Origin: Thermoleophilia bacterium
GTDB taxonomy: Bacteria; Actinomycetota; Thermoleophilia; Gaiellales; Gaiellaceae
Length of the DNA stretch: 64,000 nucleotides
Reading direction: 5' to 3'
NCBI GenBank assembly: GCA_017882605.1
Contig: JADGPE010000001.1
Location: 18,554 to 82,553, forward strand
Shown here: one piece after another, positions 1-10,017 of the stretch
Layout of the letters: every line of letters begins with the position of its first letter
Numbering within the stretch: the stretch's first letter is position 1
The notes under the pieces: model-generated
What the model was told of the DNA's origin: nothing
The model's database searches: none
The model's input: the letters and a program-made list of their open reading frames with translations, nothing else
Program-made: the position numbers and the translations under genes

Positions 1-74
1 TTCTTGCTGCCGCAGCCCACAGCCACGACGACGAGCACGAGCACGAGCACGATCCGGACCAACGTGAATCTCAT
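1..74 (-). CDS. N-terminus of a lipoprotein (partial, runs off the window)
   Basis: Not in the ORF track. An ATG at 74 on the minus strand opens a frame that begins MRFTLVRIV, continues as an unbroken Val/Leu stretch and reaches AVGCGSK, a lipobox-like site with the Cys near residue 21. A purine-rich stretch (GAGGGGAAGG) lies just upstream. This is a classic lipoprotein signal peptide; the mature protein lies outside the window, so its role cannot be stated. It lies 86 bp downstream of the response regulator on the same strand and may be cotranscribed. Confidence 0.6.
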   Translation of the reverse strand, partial: MRFTLVRIVLVLVLVVVAVGCGSK

Positions 75-160
75 CTCCGACCTTCCCCTCTCGGTTGGCG
101 CGTCACGATCCCGACCGATCGTAGGCACAACGAGCTCGAGCTTCAACTCGCGACCGACGG

Positions 161-793
161 CTATTCCGTGCTCAGCACGCCGACCAGACGGTAGCCCACC
201 CCCCAAACGTTCTCGACCAGAGGCGTCTCGGCCCCCGACTCGCGCAGCTTACGGCGCAGCCTCGACGCGTGCGAGTCGAGCGTGCGGGTGCGCCCGGCGA
301 CGCGGTAGTTCCACACATCGCGCAGGAGCTCGCCCTTTGTGAACACACGCTCGGGCTCGCGGGCGAGACAGAGGAGCAATTCGTACTCCTTCTGCGCGAG
401 CTGGACACGCCTGCCGTCGACCCGGACATCGCGTGTCCGCGTGTCGATGCGCACCGGCGGTGCCTCGACGACATCGTCGAGCCGGGGGCGGACGCGGCGC
501 AGCACCGCGCGAATCCGCTCGACCAGCTCCTGGTACTCGAACGGGCGTGCGACGTAGTCGTCGCAACCGCTTCGAAAAGCATGGATGCGGTCGACCGCAT
601 CGGCCTGTTCGCGTCCGAGCACGATCACCGGAGCGCGCTTGACCCACCGGTCGAGCCGCTCGACGTCGCCCGCCAGCACGAGATCGAACTGCCCGTGATC
701 CGGCACGAGCTCGAAGCCGTCCCGCGGGAGGTGACGCTCGAGGAACCCGCGCGTTTCGGGCTCGGCATCGGTGAGGAGCAGCGCGGCGACCAT
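161..793 (-). CDS. OmpR/PhoB-type response regulator with degenerate receiver
   Basis: 210 aa: receiver-like domain (about 1-115) plus winged-helix DNA-binding domain (about 120-205, with WGVGYRLVG at the end). The phosphorylation apparatus is worn. The usual DDE acidic cluster reads TDAE, the acceptor strand reads FDLVLAGD so that Gly sits where Asp is expected, and the conserved Lys of the KPF motif is Arg (ARPF). Known atypical response regulators act without phosphotransfer, and I infer the same here. No histidine kinase gene adjoins it. It starts at ATG 793. Confidence 0.85.
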   Translation of the reverse strand: MVAALLLTDAEPETRGFLERHLPRDGFELVPDHGQFDLVLAGDVERLDRWVKRAPVIVLGREQADAVDRIHAFRSGCDDYVARPFEYQELVERIRAVLRRVRPRLDDVVEAPPVRIDTRTRDVRVDGRRVQLAQKEYELLLCLAREPERVFTKGELLRDVWNYRVAGRTRTLDSHASRLRRKLRESGAETPLVENVWGVGYRLVGVLSTE

Positions 794-838
794 TGAAGCG
801 ACGGTAGCCCCGGCCGGCCGCCCTCACCAGTTGTCCAT

Positions 839-889
839 TCGCACGATTCTGTGCCGATCGATCCTCAGGCGGCGAACGCGGCCATGTCG
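839..889. repeat. 51-bp direct repeat, left copy
   Basis: A 51-bp sequence starting TCGCACGATTC and ending GCGGCCATGTCG recurs at 1885-1935 in the same orientation with a single mismatch (T at 850, G at 1896). It contains the palindrome GATCGATC. The two copies bracket the methyltransferase gene at 942-1877 closely. Read on the minus strand, this copy ends a short open frame (MAAFAA, stop). Confidence 0.9.
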
Positions 890-941
890 AGACGATCGAA
901 CGTGGACCGGGCGGTTCAGGCACCTCGGCTAGATTCCCGCA

Positions 942-1877
942 ATGCGTTGGCTGGCGAAGGCAACGATTCAGAAGGCGATGAGCGTGCTTCCTCAGCCGGA
1001 CCGGTGGAACTACGTCCTGCAACGGCATGTGACGAAGCGGCTGCCCCGCCCCGACAATGACGTCACCGACAAGATCCGGTTGGCAATTCGACACCTGGAA
1101 GCGCTGCAACGCGTCAGTCCGGAACTCGATGTGACATCCACGCGGTTCTTCGAATTTGGGGCCGGCTGGGACCTGATCGTTCCGCTCGCGTTTGCGACAC
1201 TTGGCGTTCGGGACCAGACTCTGGTGGACATCCGGCCCAACGCTCGGCTTGAACTGGTCAACGACGCAATCGCGCGGATAGGACCGCTGCTCGGGCGAAC
1301 GGGCCGCAGCACTTCCCGCGATCTTGATCCAGCGCCGATCGCGTCGTTCGACGAGCTTCGAGAGCGTTTCGGTATCCGGTACGTCGCTCCGCTGGACGCG
1401 GCGGCGACCGGCTTCAGCGACGACACGTTCGACGTGATGACGAGCACGTTGGCGCTCGAGCATATTCCGGCTCCTGACATCGAGGCGATCCTGCGGGAGG
1501 CGGTGCGCATCCTTCGCCCTGGCGGTCTATTCAGTGCGATCATCGATATGCAGGATCACTATTCGTTCATGGATCGCAACGTGAGCGTCTACAACTACCT
1601 CCGCTACGGCGACCGCACGTGGGGCTTGGTCAATTCCAAGCTCCACTACCAGAACCGTCTGCGGAACTCCGACTACCTTGCTCTCGCGCGGGCCTCCGGC
1701 CTGGATCTCATGTTCGAGCAACCGACCGGGCCAACCGCCAAGGAGTTGGAGGCGTTGCAGTCGCTCCCGCTGGCGCCGCGCTTTCGCCACTACGAGAGGG
1801 ACGACCTCGCGATCACCGACAGCCTGGTCGTGCTGCGCAAGCCGAGCCGCCGCAGCAGCGCCGCTGCAACGCCGTAG
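942..1877 (+). CDS. class I SAM-dependent methyltransferase, likely acquired
   Basis: 311 aa. Motif I is FFEFGAGWD (about 69-77), followed by an acidic post-I strand (LVDIRP). The later strand region LALEHIPAPD with RILRPGGLF matches methyltransferases of the Methyltransf_11/25 type. The substrate cannot be told. It is the only gene between two 51-bp direct repeats, stands alone on the plus strand between minus-strand genes, and reads visibly less GC-rich than its neighbours. These points suggest a single-gene insertion. The C-terminus (SRRSSAAATP) is low complexity. Confidence 0.85.
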   Translation: MRWLAKATIQKAMSVLPQPDRWNYVLQRHVTKRLPRPDNDVTDKIRLAIRHLEALQRVSPELDVTSTRFFEFGAGWDLIVPLAFATLGVRDQTLVDIRPNARLELVNDAIARIGPLLGRTGRSTSRDLDPAPIASFDELRERFGIRYVAPLDAAATGFSDDTFDVMTSTLALEHIPAPDIEAILREAVRILRPGGLFSAIIDMQDHYSFMDRNVSVYNYLRYGDRTWGLVNSKLHYQNRLRNSDYLALARASGLDLMFEQPTGPTAKELEALQSLPLAPRFRHYERDDLAITDSLVVLRKPSRRSSAAATP

Positions 1878-1884
1878 CCTCCAG

Positions 1885-1935
1885 TCGCACGATTCGGTGC
1901 CGATCGATCCTCAGGCGGCGAACGCGGCCATGTCG
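1885..1935. repeat. 51-bp direct repeat, right copy
   Basis: Right-hand copy of the repeat at 839-889, 50 of 51 positions identical. It lies 7 bp after the methyltransferase stop and 8 bp beyond the stop of the converging UbiB-family gene, so it falls neatly in the intergenic space and does not cut either gene. Confidence 0.9.
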
Positions 1936-1943
1936 CGGCAAGG

Positions 1944-3581
1944 TCAGAGGCGGCCGGAGCGGATGACGCCCCAGAGCAGCCAGACGCCCAGCACCGCGGA
2001 GAGCAGGAAGCCGAACACCGACACGACGTGCAGCCCGAGCACATGGGGGCCGCTCTTGGCGAAGATGCCGATCAGGCTCGAGCCGATCAGGCCGCCGGTG
2101 ACGACGAGCGCGATCACCAGCCGGTTGAAGAGCGTGTCGAGCTTCGCCATCAGATCGTCCAGGCCCTTGTGCACGAAGCCGACCTCGATCTGACCGTCGC
2201 GCACCTGTTCGAGCGTCTCGTGGATCTGGTACGGCAGCTCCGTCGCCATCTGGGTCAGCTTCCACCCCTCCCGCCGAGCACGCAGAGCGATCCGCCGAGG
2301 AGTGAAACGCTCCAGCATCAGGTCACGCGCGTAGGGCTGCGCGACCTCGAACACGTTGAAATCCGGGTAGAGCTCGATGCCCACCGAGCCCAGCGTCGCG
2401 ATCGCCTTGTCGAGCATCACGAATCGCGTCGGGAGGCGCAGGTTCATCGAATAGATCAGTCCGAACGCCTCACGGATCACCTGGATCGGATCGATCTCGC
2501 GCAAGCTCGCGCCGTAGTAGCGGTAGTACAGCTCGCGCAGCGCTGCAACGAACTCCTCCTCGCGCTCCTTCGGGTAGCGCACGCCGAGGTCGGAAAGGCG
2601 CTTCGGGAGCAACTCGATGTTCTCCGAGGCAGCGTCGATGAAGAGTCGCGTCAGCTTCGTCATGTCGTCGTCGGTCAGCTTCCCGGTGAGCCCGAAGTCG
2701 ACGAGCCCGATGCGCTCAGGCGAGAGGACGAGGATGTTCGCCGGATGCGGATCGGCATGGAAGAAACCATTTCGGAAGATCATCGTCATCCACGTTTCGG
2801 TGATCCGGTAGGCGAGATGCCGGCGCTGTTCGAGCGGCCACGCGTCGAGCTCGAGGTCGGCGAGCTGCACTCCGTCGAGGTACTCGAGCGTGAGCACGCG
2901 CGACCGTGTGTAGGTCCAGTAGACGCGCGGCACCGCGACGTGCGGGTGCCCGGCGAAATCCTTGTGGAACGCATCCGCGTTCCGTGCCTCGAGTCGGTAG
3001 TCGAGCTCCTGCCGGATCGAGCGCGCGAACTCGTCGACGAGCTCATTGGCGTCGATGAAGTCCAGCGCGCGAATCCGCTCCTTCACGAGCCGGGCCGCCT
3101 GGTACATGAGGACGAGGTCCGCCTCGATCTGCCGCGGCGCGTTCGGCCGCTGCACCTTGACGACGACGCGGCGGCCGTTCGGAAGCGTCGCGCGGTGCAC
3201 CTGCCCGATCGACGCGGCGGCGAGCGGCTGCGGGTCGAACTCGGTGAACAGCCGCTCGACCGGCTGTCCGAGTTCTTCCACGATCGTCCGTTCGACGTCC
3301 TCGTAGGCGAATGGACGTACGTCGTCCTGCAGGCCGCGCAGCTCCGCGATGATGTCGGGTGGGACGACGTCCGGCCGCGTCGACAGCAGCTGGCCGAACT
3401 TGACGAACGTGGGGCCGAGCTCGTCGAGCATCTCGCGCAGATGCCGGCCGCGCGCCGTACCCTCGACCGTCGGATCGATTGCCCTGCGGCCCTCGAGCGC
3501 ATAACCGAAGCCGTGCCGGACCGCAACCTGGGCGATCTCGCTCAGGCGGCCCAGGCTGCGCTGCTTCGGGCGGGCTGCCAA
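1944..3581 (-). CDS. UbiB/ABC1/AarF-family protein kinase-like ATPase
   Basis: 545 aa. Hallmarks of the UbiB fold are present: KFGQ motif (61-64), Ala-rich loop AAASIGQVH (about 121-129), catalytic-loop stretch FFHADPHPANIL, and metal-binding DFG within GLVDFGLTG. The C-terminus carries two hydrophobic segments (IALVVTGGLIG and LGLHVVSVFGFLLSAVLGVWLLWG) that should anchor it in the membrane. Family members support isoprenoid-quinone or other lipid metabolism; the specific role here is unknown. It starts at TTG 3581, downstream of greA by 53 bp, probably in one transcript with greA and the helicase. Confidence 0.9.
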   Translation of the reverse strand: MAARPKQRSLGRLSEIAQVAVRHGFGYALEGRRAIDPTVEGTARGRHLREMLDELGPTFVKFGQLLSTRPDVVPPDIIAELRGLQDDVRPFAYEDVERTIVEELGQPVERLFTEFDPQPLAAASIGQVHRATLPNGRRVVVKVQRPNAPRQIEADLVLMYQAARLVKERIRALDFIDANELVDEFARSIRQELDYRLEARNADAFHKDFAGHPHVAVPRVYWTYTRSRVLTLEYLDGVQLADLELDAWPLEQRRHLAYRITETWMTMIFRNGFFHADPHPANILVLSPERIGLVDFGLTGKLTDDDMTKLTRLFIDAASENIELLPKRLSDLGVRYPKEREEEFVAALRELYYRYYGASLREIDPIQVIREAFGLIYSMNLRLPTRFVMLDKAIATLGSVGIELYPDFNVFEVAQPYARDLMLERFTPRRIALRARREGWKLTQMATELPYQIHETLEQVRDGQIEVGFVHKGLDDLMAKLDTLFNRLVIALVVTGGLIGSSLIGIFAKSGPHVLGLHVVSVFGFLLSAVLGVWLLWGVIRSGRL

Positions 3582-3634
3582 GGCGAAAGTGTTGCACGAA
3601 GCTCGAGCATCGCCTGGGAGCGGGGCTCGGCCGA

Positions 3635-4084
3635 TCAGTGAATCCGCTGGATCGTCGCCTTCCAGGAGCCCTTGGGCGCCTGGACATCGACGCTCTCACC
3701 GAGCTTCTTGCCGAGCAGCGCCGATCCGAGCGGGGAGGTCGGCGAGACCGTTCCCGCGCCGCCGACGGCGCTGATCTCGACGGTCATGGCCTGTCCGCCG
3801 TCGCCGGCGATGTCGACCACCGAACCGACGCCGACCTCGCCGGCGCCGGCGTCCTCGACGATCTGGGCACCGTCGAGCCGGGCCCGCAGCGTGCGAATGC
3901 GCGCCTCGAGCAGGCCCTGTTCGTTCTTCGCGGCGTGATACTCGAAGTTCTCCGAGAGGTCGCCGAACTCGCGAGCCTTCTTGATCGCGGCGATCACATC
4001 AGTGCGGCGCGCGCCTTCGAGGCCCGCGAGTTCCTCGCGCAACGCAGCCGCTTGCTTCTCGGTGAGCCTCTCCCCCTCTACCAC
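3635..4084 (-). CDS. greA: transcription elongation factor GreA
   Basis: 149 aa. The N-terminal coiled-coil hairpin has the signature GDLSENFEYHAAKNEQ, whose acidic tip residues enter the RNA polymerase secondary channel and stimulate cleavage of backtracked RNA. The C-terminal FKBP-like domain includes SPTSPLGSALLGK. It starts at GTG 4084 and overlaps the helicase stop by 7 bp (GTGGTAG), which implies translational coupling. Slightly shorter than the usual 158 aa, mainly at the N-terminus. Confidence 0.95.
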   Translation of the reverse strand: MVEGERLTEKQAAALREELAGLEGARRTDVIAAIKKAREFGDLSENFEYHAAKNEQGLLEARIRTLRARLDGAQIVEDAGAGEVGVGSVVDIAGDGGQAMTVEISAVGGAGTVSPTSPLGSALLGKKLGESVDVQAPKGSWKATIQRIH

Positions 4085-5247
4085 TTGGAGCGGCCTCCTC
4101 GCCGGCGCGACGTATAGACGACCCGTGGCTTCGCGACCTGCATGCCGGTCTCCTGGAACTTCTCCACGTGACCCTGCAACCGTGCGACGCGCGACACGTC
4201 GGCCTGCTGTTCCGGAAGCACGAGCGTGATGCCGACGCCGCCCTTGCCGGCGCGGCCGGTCCGGCCCACGCGATGGGTATAGACGTCGGGCTCTTCGGGC
4301 GGATCGAAGTTGATCACGTGGGTGATGTCGTCGACGTCGAGGCCGCGCGCGGCGACGTCCGTCGCAACGAGGGTCTTCACCTTGCCTGTGTCGAAATGGG
4401 AGAGCGCCTGTTCGCGCTGCGCCTGGCCCTTGTCTCCGTGAATCGCGATCGCGTCGACATCGTGGCGGCGCAGCTTCTCGACGAGGCGGTCCGCGCCGGC
4501 CTTCGTGCGAACGAAGACGAGCACGAGCCCTCGCTCGGCATCGTTCAGCAGCTCGACGAGGGTCGAGACCTTGGTGTCGTTGGTGACCGACACGAAGCGA
4601 TGATCGATCTCGCCGCTGCGCCGTTCGGCCGGCAGCTCACCCTCGAACCGGGCCGGGAAGTGCGTATAGCGGCGGGCCAGCTCGCCGACCTCGCCGTCGA
4701 GCGTCGCCGAGAAGAACATCGTCTGGCGGTCCTCGCGCAGCTTCCGGACGAGTCGGTCGACCTGCGGTTTGAAGCCCATGTCGAGCATCCGGTCGGCTTC
4801 GTCGAGCACGAGCACCTGAACGGCGTCGAGCGAGACGAGCCCGCGGTCGACGAGATCCTGCAGCCGGCCGGGCGTGGCGACAATCACGTGCGCGGCCTTG
4901 GCCTCGTTCGCCTGCGCCTTCAGCGGCACACCGCCGTAGACCGACGCGACCTTGATCTTGTCGCCGCTGATCAATGCGAACTCCTCCGTCACCTGCACGC
5001 AGAGCTCACGCGTCGGGACGAGCACGAGGGCAGCGGGACGCGGCTGGGTCGGGTCGACGCGCTCGAGGATCGGAATCGCGAACGCGAGCGTCTTGCCCGA
5101 GCCGGTCGGGCTCTTGGCCAGGATGTCGCCGCCACGGAGAGCCTCCGGGATCACGAGCGTCTGGATCTGGAACGGGGACTCGATCCCGCGCGCGGCCAAC
5201 AACCGGCACACGGCCTCGGACACCCCGAGGGGACGAAAATCTGTCAC
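4078..5247 (-). CDS. DEAD-box ATP-dependent RNA helicase
   Basis: 389 aa from the start chosen. Motifs in order: Q motif (FRPLG...FQIQ), I SPTGSGKT, Ia PTREL, Ib TPGRL, II DEAD, III SAT, V ATDVAARGLDVDD, VI HRVGRTGRAGK. The basic C-terminus (SRRRGGRSKW) probably binds RNA. The ORF track starts at TTG 5256, but GAAGGAG lies 9 nt before GTG 5247, a better ribosome-binding distance, so I use 5247. The mRNA leader contains an inverted repeat touching that site. It is cotranscribed with greA. Confidence 0.95.
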   Translation of the reverse strand: MTDFRPLGVSEAVCRLLAARGIESPFQIQTLVIPEALRGGDILAKSPTGSGKTLAFAIPILERVDPTQPRPAALVLVPTRELCVQVTEEFALISGDKIKVASVYGGVPLKAQANEAKAAHVIVATPGRLQDLVDRGLVSLDAVQVLVLDEADRMLDMGFKPQVDRLVRKLREDRQTMFFSATLDGEVGELARRYTHFPARFEGELPAERRSGEIDHRFVSVTNDTKVSTLVELLNDAERGLVLVFVRTKAGADRLVEKLRRHDVDAIAIHGDKGQAQREQALSHFDTGKVKTLVATDVAARGLDVDDITHVINFDPPEEPDVYTHRVGRTGRAGKGGVGITLVLPEQQADVSRVARLQGHVEKFQETGMQVAKPRVVYTSRRRGGRSKW

Positions 5248-5261
5248 TTGTCTCAACTCCT

Positions 5262-5286
5262 TCGGACATCGAGATCGTGTGTCCGA
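5262..5286 (-). promoter_or_regulatory. leader hairpin abutting the helicase ribosome-binding site
   Basis: TCGGACA at 5262-5268 and TGTCCGA at 5280-5286 form a perfect 7-bp inverted repeat with an 11-nt loop. On the minus-strand transcript its 3' arm overlaps the first bases of the GAAGGAG site of the DEAD-box gene. A structure here could limit ribosome access; DEAD-box mRNAs are often feedback regulated through their leaders. The regulatory role is inference. Confidence 0.4.
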
Positions 5287-5306
5287 GAAGGAGACGCGAT
5301 CTCACG

Positions 5307-5329
5307 GGAATGCGGCCTATCCGCATTCC
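5307..5329 (-). terminator. hairpin after the secDF/BMFP operon
   Basis: GGAATGCGG-CCTAT-CCGCATTCC is a perfect 9-bp stem located 37 bp after the stop of the BMFP-like gene and before the helicase. There is no U-rich tail, so it may be a weak or Rho-assisted terminator, or part of the helicase leader. Confidence 0.45.
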
Positions 5330-5365
5330 GTAGACATCACGGTAGCAGCGGAAGCGGCGCGTGGC

Positions 5366-5626
5366 TCAGTCGCTGCCCGAGGAGCGGTCTTCGACGAGGC
5401 GCAGGCGGTGCTCGAGCTGGGCGACTCGAAGCTCGAGCTCGTCCCATTCGTCGCGCGTCACGAGCCCGACCTCGCGGGCGAGCTCCTGGATGCGACGCTT
5501 CGAGCCCTCCCCGGCGCGGATCGCGTCGCCGCGCCAGCGTTGGCTCAGATCGTCGAACAGCGAGCGAAACTCGTCGAGCCTTGGCCCGAGCACGGCGATC
5601 AGCCGGTCGAGATCGCTATCTGGCAC
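5366..5626 (-). CDS. small coiled-coil protein, BMFP/UbiK-like
   Basis: 86 aa, acidic and helical. The C-terminal half (LVTRDEWDELELRVAQLEHR) matches the pattern of BMFP/UbiK accessory proteins, where a coiled coil follows a T-R-x-E/D-W/F-D turn. In proteobacteria UbiK assists ubiquinone synthesis and members fuse membranes in vitro. A role here is not established, though a UbiB-family gene lies 1.8 kb away. Its start overlaps the end of secDF by 11 bp, so it is translated from the sec operon transcript. Confidence 0.65.
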   Translation of the reverse strand: MPDSDLDRLIAVLGPRLDEFRSLFDDLSQRWRGDAIRAGEGSKRRIQELAREVGLVTRDEWDELELRVAQLEHRLRLVEDRSSGSD

Positions 5627-8456
5627 GGCCGTGCGGACGCGACTTGCGCCGTTGCCGGCGGCGTTCGCGCTTGGCGTCGGTGTCGCCGTCGGTGATTGCC
5701 GCCTCGATCACGTCGATCGGCGTCTCCGGGCTCGGCTCGTCGGCAGCGGCCTGCTCCGCCTCGATCAGCAGGCGGTCGGCCTTCGCCCCCTCGGGCATTT
5801 CCTGCCCCTTGCGCCGCGCGTAATCCGGCTCGCGCTCTTTCCAGAGGTTCAGCAGCGGCGCGGCGATGAAGATCGACGAGTAGGCACCGGAGGTGACGCC
5901 GACGAGCAGCGCAAACGCGAAGTCCTTCAGCGTCGGCCCCCCGAAGAAGAACAACGCGGCGACCGGGAGCAGAGTGATGAACGTCGTGGCCAGCGAGCGG
6001 CGAATCGTCTCCCACAGCGAGACGTTCGTGATCGTCGCGAACGACGCACGGCGCATGATCGGCACGTTCTCGCGGATGCGGTCGAAGATGATGATCGTGT
6101 CGTAGATCGAGTAACCGAGCACCGTGAGCACCGCCGCCACCGTCGATTCGGTCACCTCGCGTCCGGTCACCGAGTACACGCCGACGGTGATCAGGACGTC
6201 ATGCAGCATCGCTGCGATCACCGGGATGGCGAATGCGAGCCCTCGGAAGCGAATCGTGATGTAGAGCGTGATGATCAGCAGGGAGAAGAAGATCGCGAGC
6301 AGCGCCGACCGTGCGATCTGCCGCCCGAAGCTCGACGACACGTTCTTCGTCCCTCTCCCGATCGCCTTCACGTTCTGGGTGAGTGCCGACTCGAGTTTGT
6401 TCTGCTGGAGCGCGCTCAACTTCTTCAGCCTGATCTGGAAGCTCTTGTAGCTCTCGCTGCCGAAGGCCTTGCCACGGCCCTGCACGACTGCGTCGCCCCG
6501 GCCGGTCGCCTGCTTCGTCTGGCTGCGCACTGTTGAGATCGGCGTCGGCTGCACGGTCCGGAAGGTCACCTGTACGCCGCCCTTGAAATCGATGCCGAGG
6601 TTCAGTCCGCGCACGGCGAGCGAGCCCATGCTGACGACGAGGATCGCGCCGGAGATCGAGAACCAGAGGAGCGTTCGCTTCATGAAGTCGATCTGCAGCC
6701 AGCGGCCGCGCTGCGAGTGGTGCGCGCCCATGAACTTCGGGTTCTCGAACCAGCGGAAGCCGGCGAGCAGGCCGAGCATCGCGCGCGTCGCGGCGACGGC
6801 CGTGATCAGCGAGACCGCGGTTCCGATCAGCAGCATCAGCGCGAAGCCCTTGACACCCGCCGTCGCGACGGCGAACAGGATCAACGCGGTGATCGCGGTG
6901 ACGACGTTCGCGTCGATGATCGTGTGGAAGCCCTTCTGGTAGCCGGCGGCGATCGCGGCACGCACGGACTTGCCCGCACGTGACTCCTCCTTGATGCGTT
7001 CGAACACGACCACGTTCGCATCGGCCGCGACGCCGATGGTCAGGATCAAGCCGGCAAAGCCGGGCAGCGTCAACGTGACGCCCAGGAGGAGGATGGCGCC
7101 GTACATCAAGGCGGCGTAGATGGCGAGGCCGATCACGGCGACGAGGCCGAGGAAGCGATAGAGCAGGAGCAGGAAGATGGCGACCGCGATCAGACCGCCG
7201 ATTGCCGCGTTCTGCGCTTGCTTCAGCGAGTCCTTGCCGAGCGTCGCCGAGACGTCGGTGCGCTCGAGCGGCACGAACTTGACCGGCAGTGCACCCGTCT
7301 GCAGGACGAGCGCGAGGTTCTGCGCCTCCTTGAGGCTCGACATGCCTGTGATCTGCGCGCCCGTGCCCGTCGGGTCGATCCCGTTCGGGTACTGGCTGTA
7401 GTCGATCTGCGGCCACGAGCGGATCTCGTTGTCGAGCACGATCGCGAAGTGTTGTGGTCGCTTCTGGATCGAGCCGCGTACCGCCTCGTTCTTTGTCACC
7501 TGGGCGAATGCCTTATTGCCCTTGCCCTTGAACGAGAGCAGCACGATCGGATTGCCGCTCGTCGGGTCGAAGTCCTGCCGCGTCCCGGAGAGGTTCAGCT
7601 CCGCGCCGGTGATGTTCGGGTACTTCCCGTCGGTCGAGTAGCGGTCGTTCGGATAGCTGCCGTTCTTGAACAGGTAGTAGTCCGTCGAGCCCGTCGGAGG
7701 CACGCCATTCGCACTGCTGTCGCCGGGACAGACGACCGAGCCCGGGGTCGAGCAGCTGACGACGACCGTTCGCGCCGGCACGGGCAGCACCTTGTCGCCG
7801 GTCGGGATCTTGCCCCTGTACGGGTCGAGGAGGCCCGCGTTCCCGGTCGACGGGTCGCGATGGAGCGTTGCGATCGGGCCGGCAGCCCTGACCCAGACGA
7901 TGGTCGTCTTCGTCTTCTTGTTCTTGAGGATGCCGATCGTCGACTTGACCTTGACCGGCTTGAAGAGCACGTAGCCGGTCGGCGTGCCGACCTTGGCCGT
8001 CGCCTGGACACGGGAGAGCAGGGCGAAGAGGTTGCGCGTCGCGACCGGCTGGCCGCCGCTCGCGGTCACAGACGGCGGCACGAGGGCTGTCTCGAGGTCG
8101 TAGAGCTCGAGCTGTGCCGTCGTCCCGATGATCGCCGCGGCCTGCGCCGGGTCGTGGACGCCGGCCAGCTGGATGACGATCTGGTCGGTGCCCTGCTTGC
8201 GGATCTCCGGCGAGGCAACGCCGAGCTTGTCGACACGGCTGCGCATGATCGAAACCGAACGGTCGAGGTCGGCGGAGGTGAGCTTGTGGCCCTTCGGCGG
8301 CTGGGCCTTCAGCACCACTTCCAGCCCACCCTGCAAGTCGAGCCCCTTCTTGACGCCGCGATGCCCCGGGGAGCCCGGGACGGCCAGATATGCCACACCG
8401 ACGAGGGCGAGCATGATCAGGCCGACGAGAATCAGGTTGGAACGCCGAGACGACAC
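5616..8456 (-). CDS. secDF: protein translocase subunit SecDF (SecD-SecF fusion)
   Basis: 946 aa, a natural fusion of SecD (about 1-590) and SecF (about 590-946), the proton-driven auxiliary of the SecYEG channel. The SecD part has an N-terminal membrane helix, KKGLDLQGG (D1 motif), a long periplasmic-type domain, and GVAADANVVVFERIKEE in its membrane block. The SecF part has LGIDFKGGVQVTF and YSIYDTIIIFDRIRE. The tail is Arg-rich. GTG start at 8456, 12 bp after yajC. Separate secD and secF are more usual in actinobacteria; there is no stop or frameshift between the two halves. Confidence 0.95.
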   Translation of the reverse strand: MSSRRSNLILVGLIMLALVGVAYLAVPGSPGHRGVKKGLDLQGGLEVVLKAQPPKGHKLTSADLDRSVSIMRSRVDKLGVASPEIRKQGTDQIVIQLAGVHDPAQAAAIIGTTAQLELYDLETALVPPSVTASGGQPVATRNLFALLSRVQATAKVGTPTGYVLFKPVKVKSTIGILKNKKTKTTIVWVRAAGPIATLHRDPSTGNAGLLDPYRGKIPTGDKVLPVPARTVVVSCSTPGSVVCPGDSSANGVPPTGSTDYYLFKNGSYPNDRYSTDGKYPNITGAELNLSGTRQDFDPTSGNPIVLLSFKGKGNKAFAQVTKNEAVRGSIQKRPQHFAIVLDNEIRSWPQIDYSQYPNGIDPTGTGAQITGMSSLKEAQNLALVLQTGALPVKFVPLERTDVSATLGKDSLKQAQNAAIGGLIAVAIFLLLLYRFLGLVAVIGLAIYAALMYGAILLLGVTLTLPGFAGLILTIGVAADANVVVFERIKEESRAGKSVRAAIAAGYQKGFHTIIDANVVTAITALILFAVATAGVKGFALMLLIGTAVSLITAVAATRAMLGLLAGFRWFENPKFMGAHHSQRGRWLQIDFMKRTLLWFSISGAILVVSMGSLAVRGLNLGIDFKGGVQVTFRTVQPTPISTVRSQTKQATGRGDAVVQGRGKAFGSESYKSFQIRLKKLSALQQNKLESALTQNVKAIGRGTKNVSSSFGRQIARSALLAIFFSLLIITLYITIRFRGLAFAIPVIAAMLHDVLITVGVYSVTGREVTESTVAAVLTVLGYSIYDTIIIFDRIRENVPIMRRASFATITNVSLWETIRRSLATTFITLLPVAALFFFGGPTLKDFAFALLVGVTSGAYSSIFIAAPLLNLWKEREPDYARRKGQEMPEGAKADRLLIEAEQAAADEPSPETPIDVIEAAITDGDTDAKRERRRQRRKSRPHGRAR

Positions 8457-8468
8457 GCGCGGGGAAGG

Positions 8469-9919
<1,451 letters not shown>

Positions 9920-9927
9920 CTAGCCAC

Positions 9928-9960
9928 GTCTCGTGGTCAGACCAAACATGACGGAAGGGA
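9928..9960 (+). repeat. dispersed intergenic repeat with TGGTCAGACCA core, copy 1
   Basis: Reads GTCTCGTGGTCAGACCAA followed by a diverged stretch and CGGAAGGGA. The palindrome TGGTCAGACCA and the flanking GTCTYGTGG...CGGAAG match two minus-strand copies at 63111-63150 and 63211-63250. It lies between queA and tgt. Confidence 0.7.
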
Positions 9961-10017
9961 AAGATTCTCCCCACAGGCCGTTGAGCAGGGAGCTTCGTCC
10001 GCGAGACGTGGCCTTAG

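Noticed and set aside
4-342. 112-aa plus-strand ORF at the window start
   Set aside because: Ser/Arg-rich shadow of the lipoprotein start and the response regulator on the other strand.
851-1060. 69-aa plus-strand ORF through the left direct repeat
   Set aside because: The frame begins in the repeat and runs into the methyltransferase gene out of frame; no family pattern.
2028-3641. 537-aa plus-strand ORF opposite ubiB
   Set aside because: Antisense shadow typical of high-GC DNA; the UbiB motifs lie on the minus strand.
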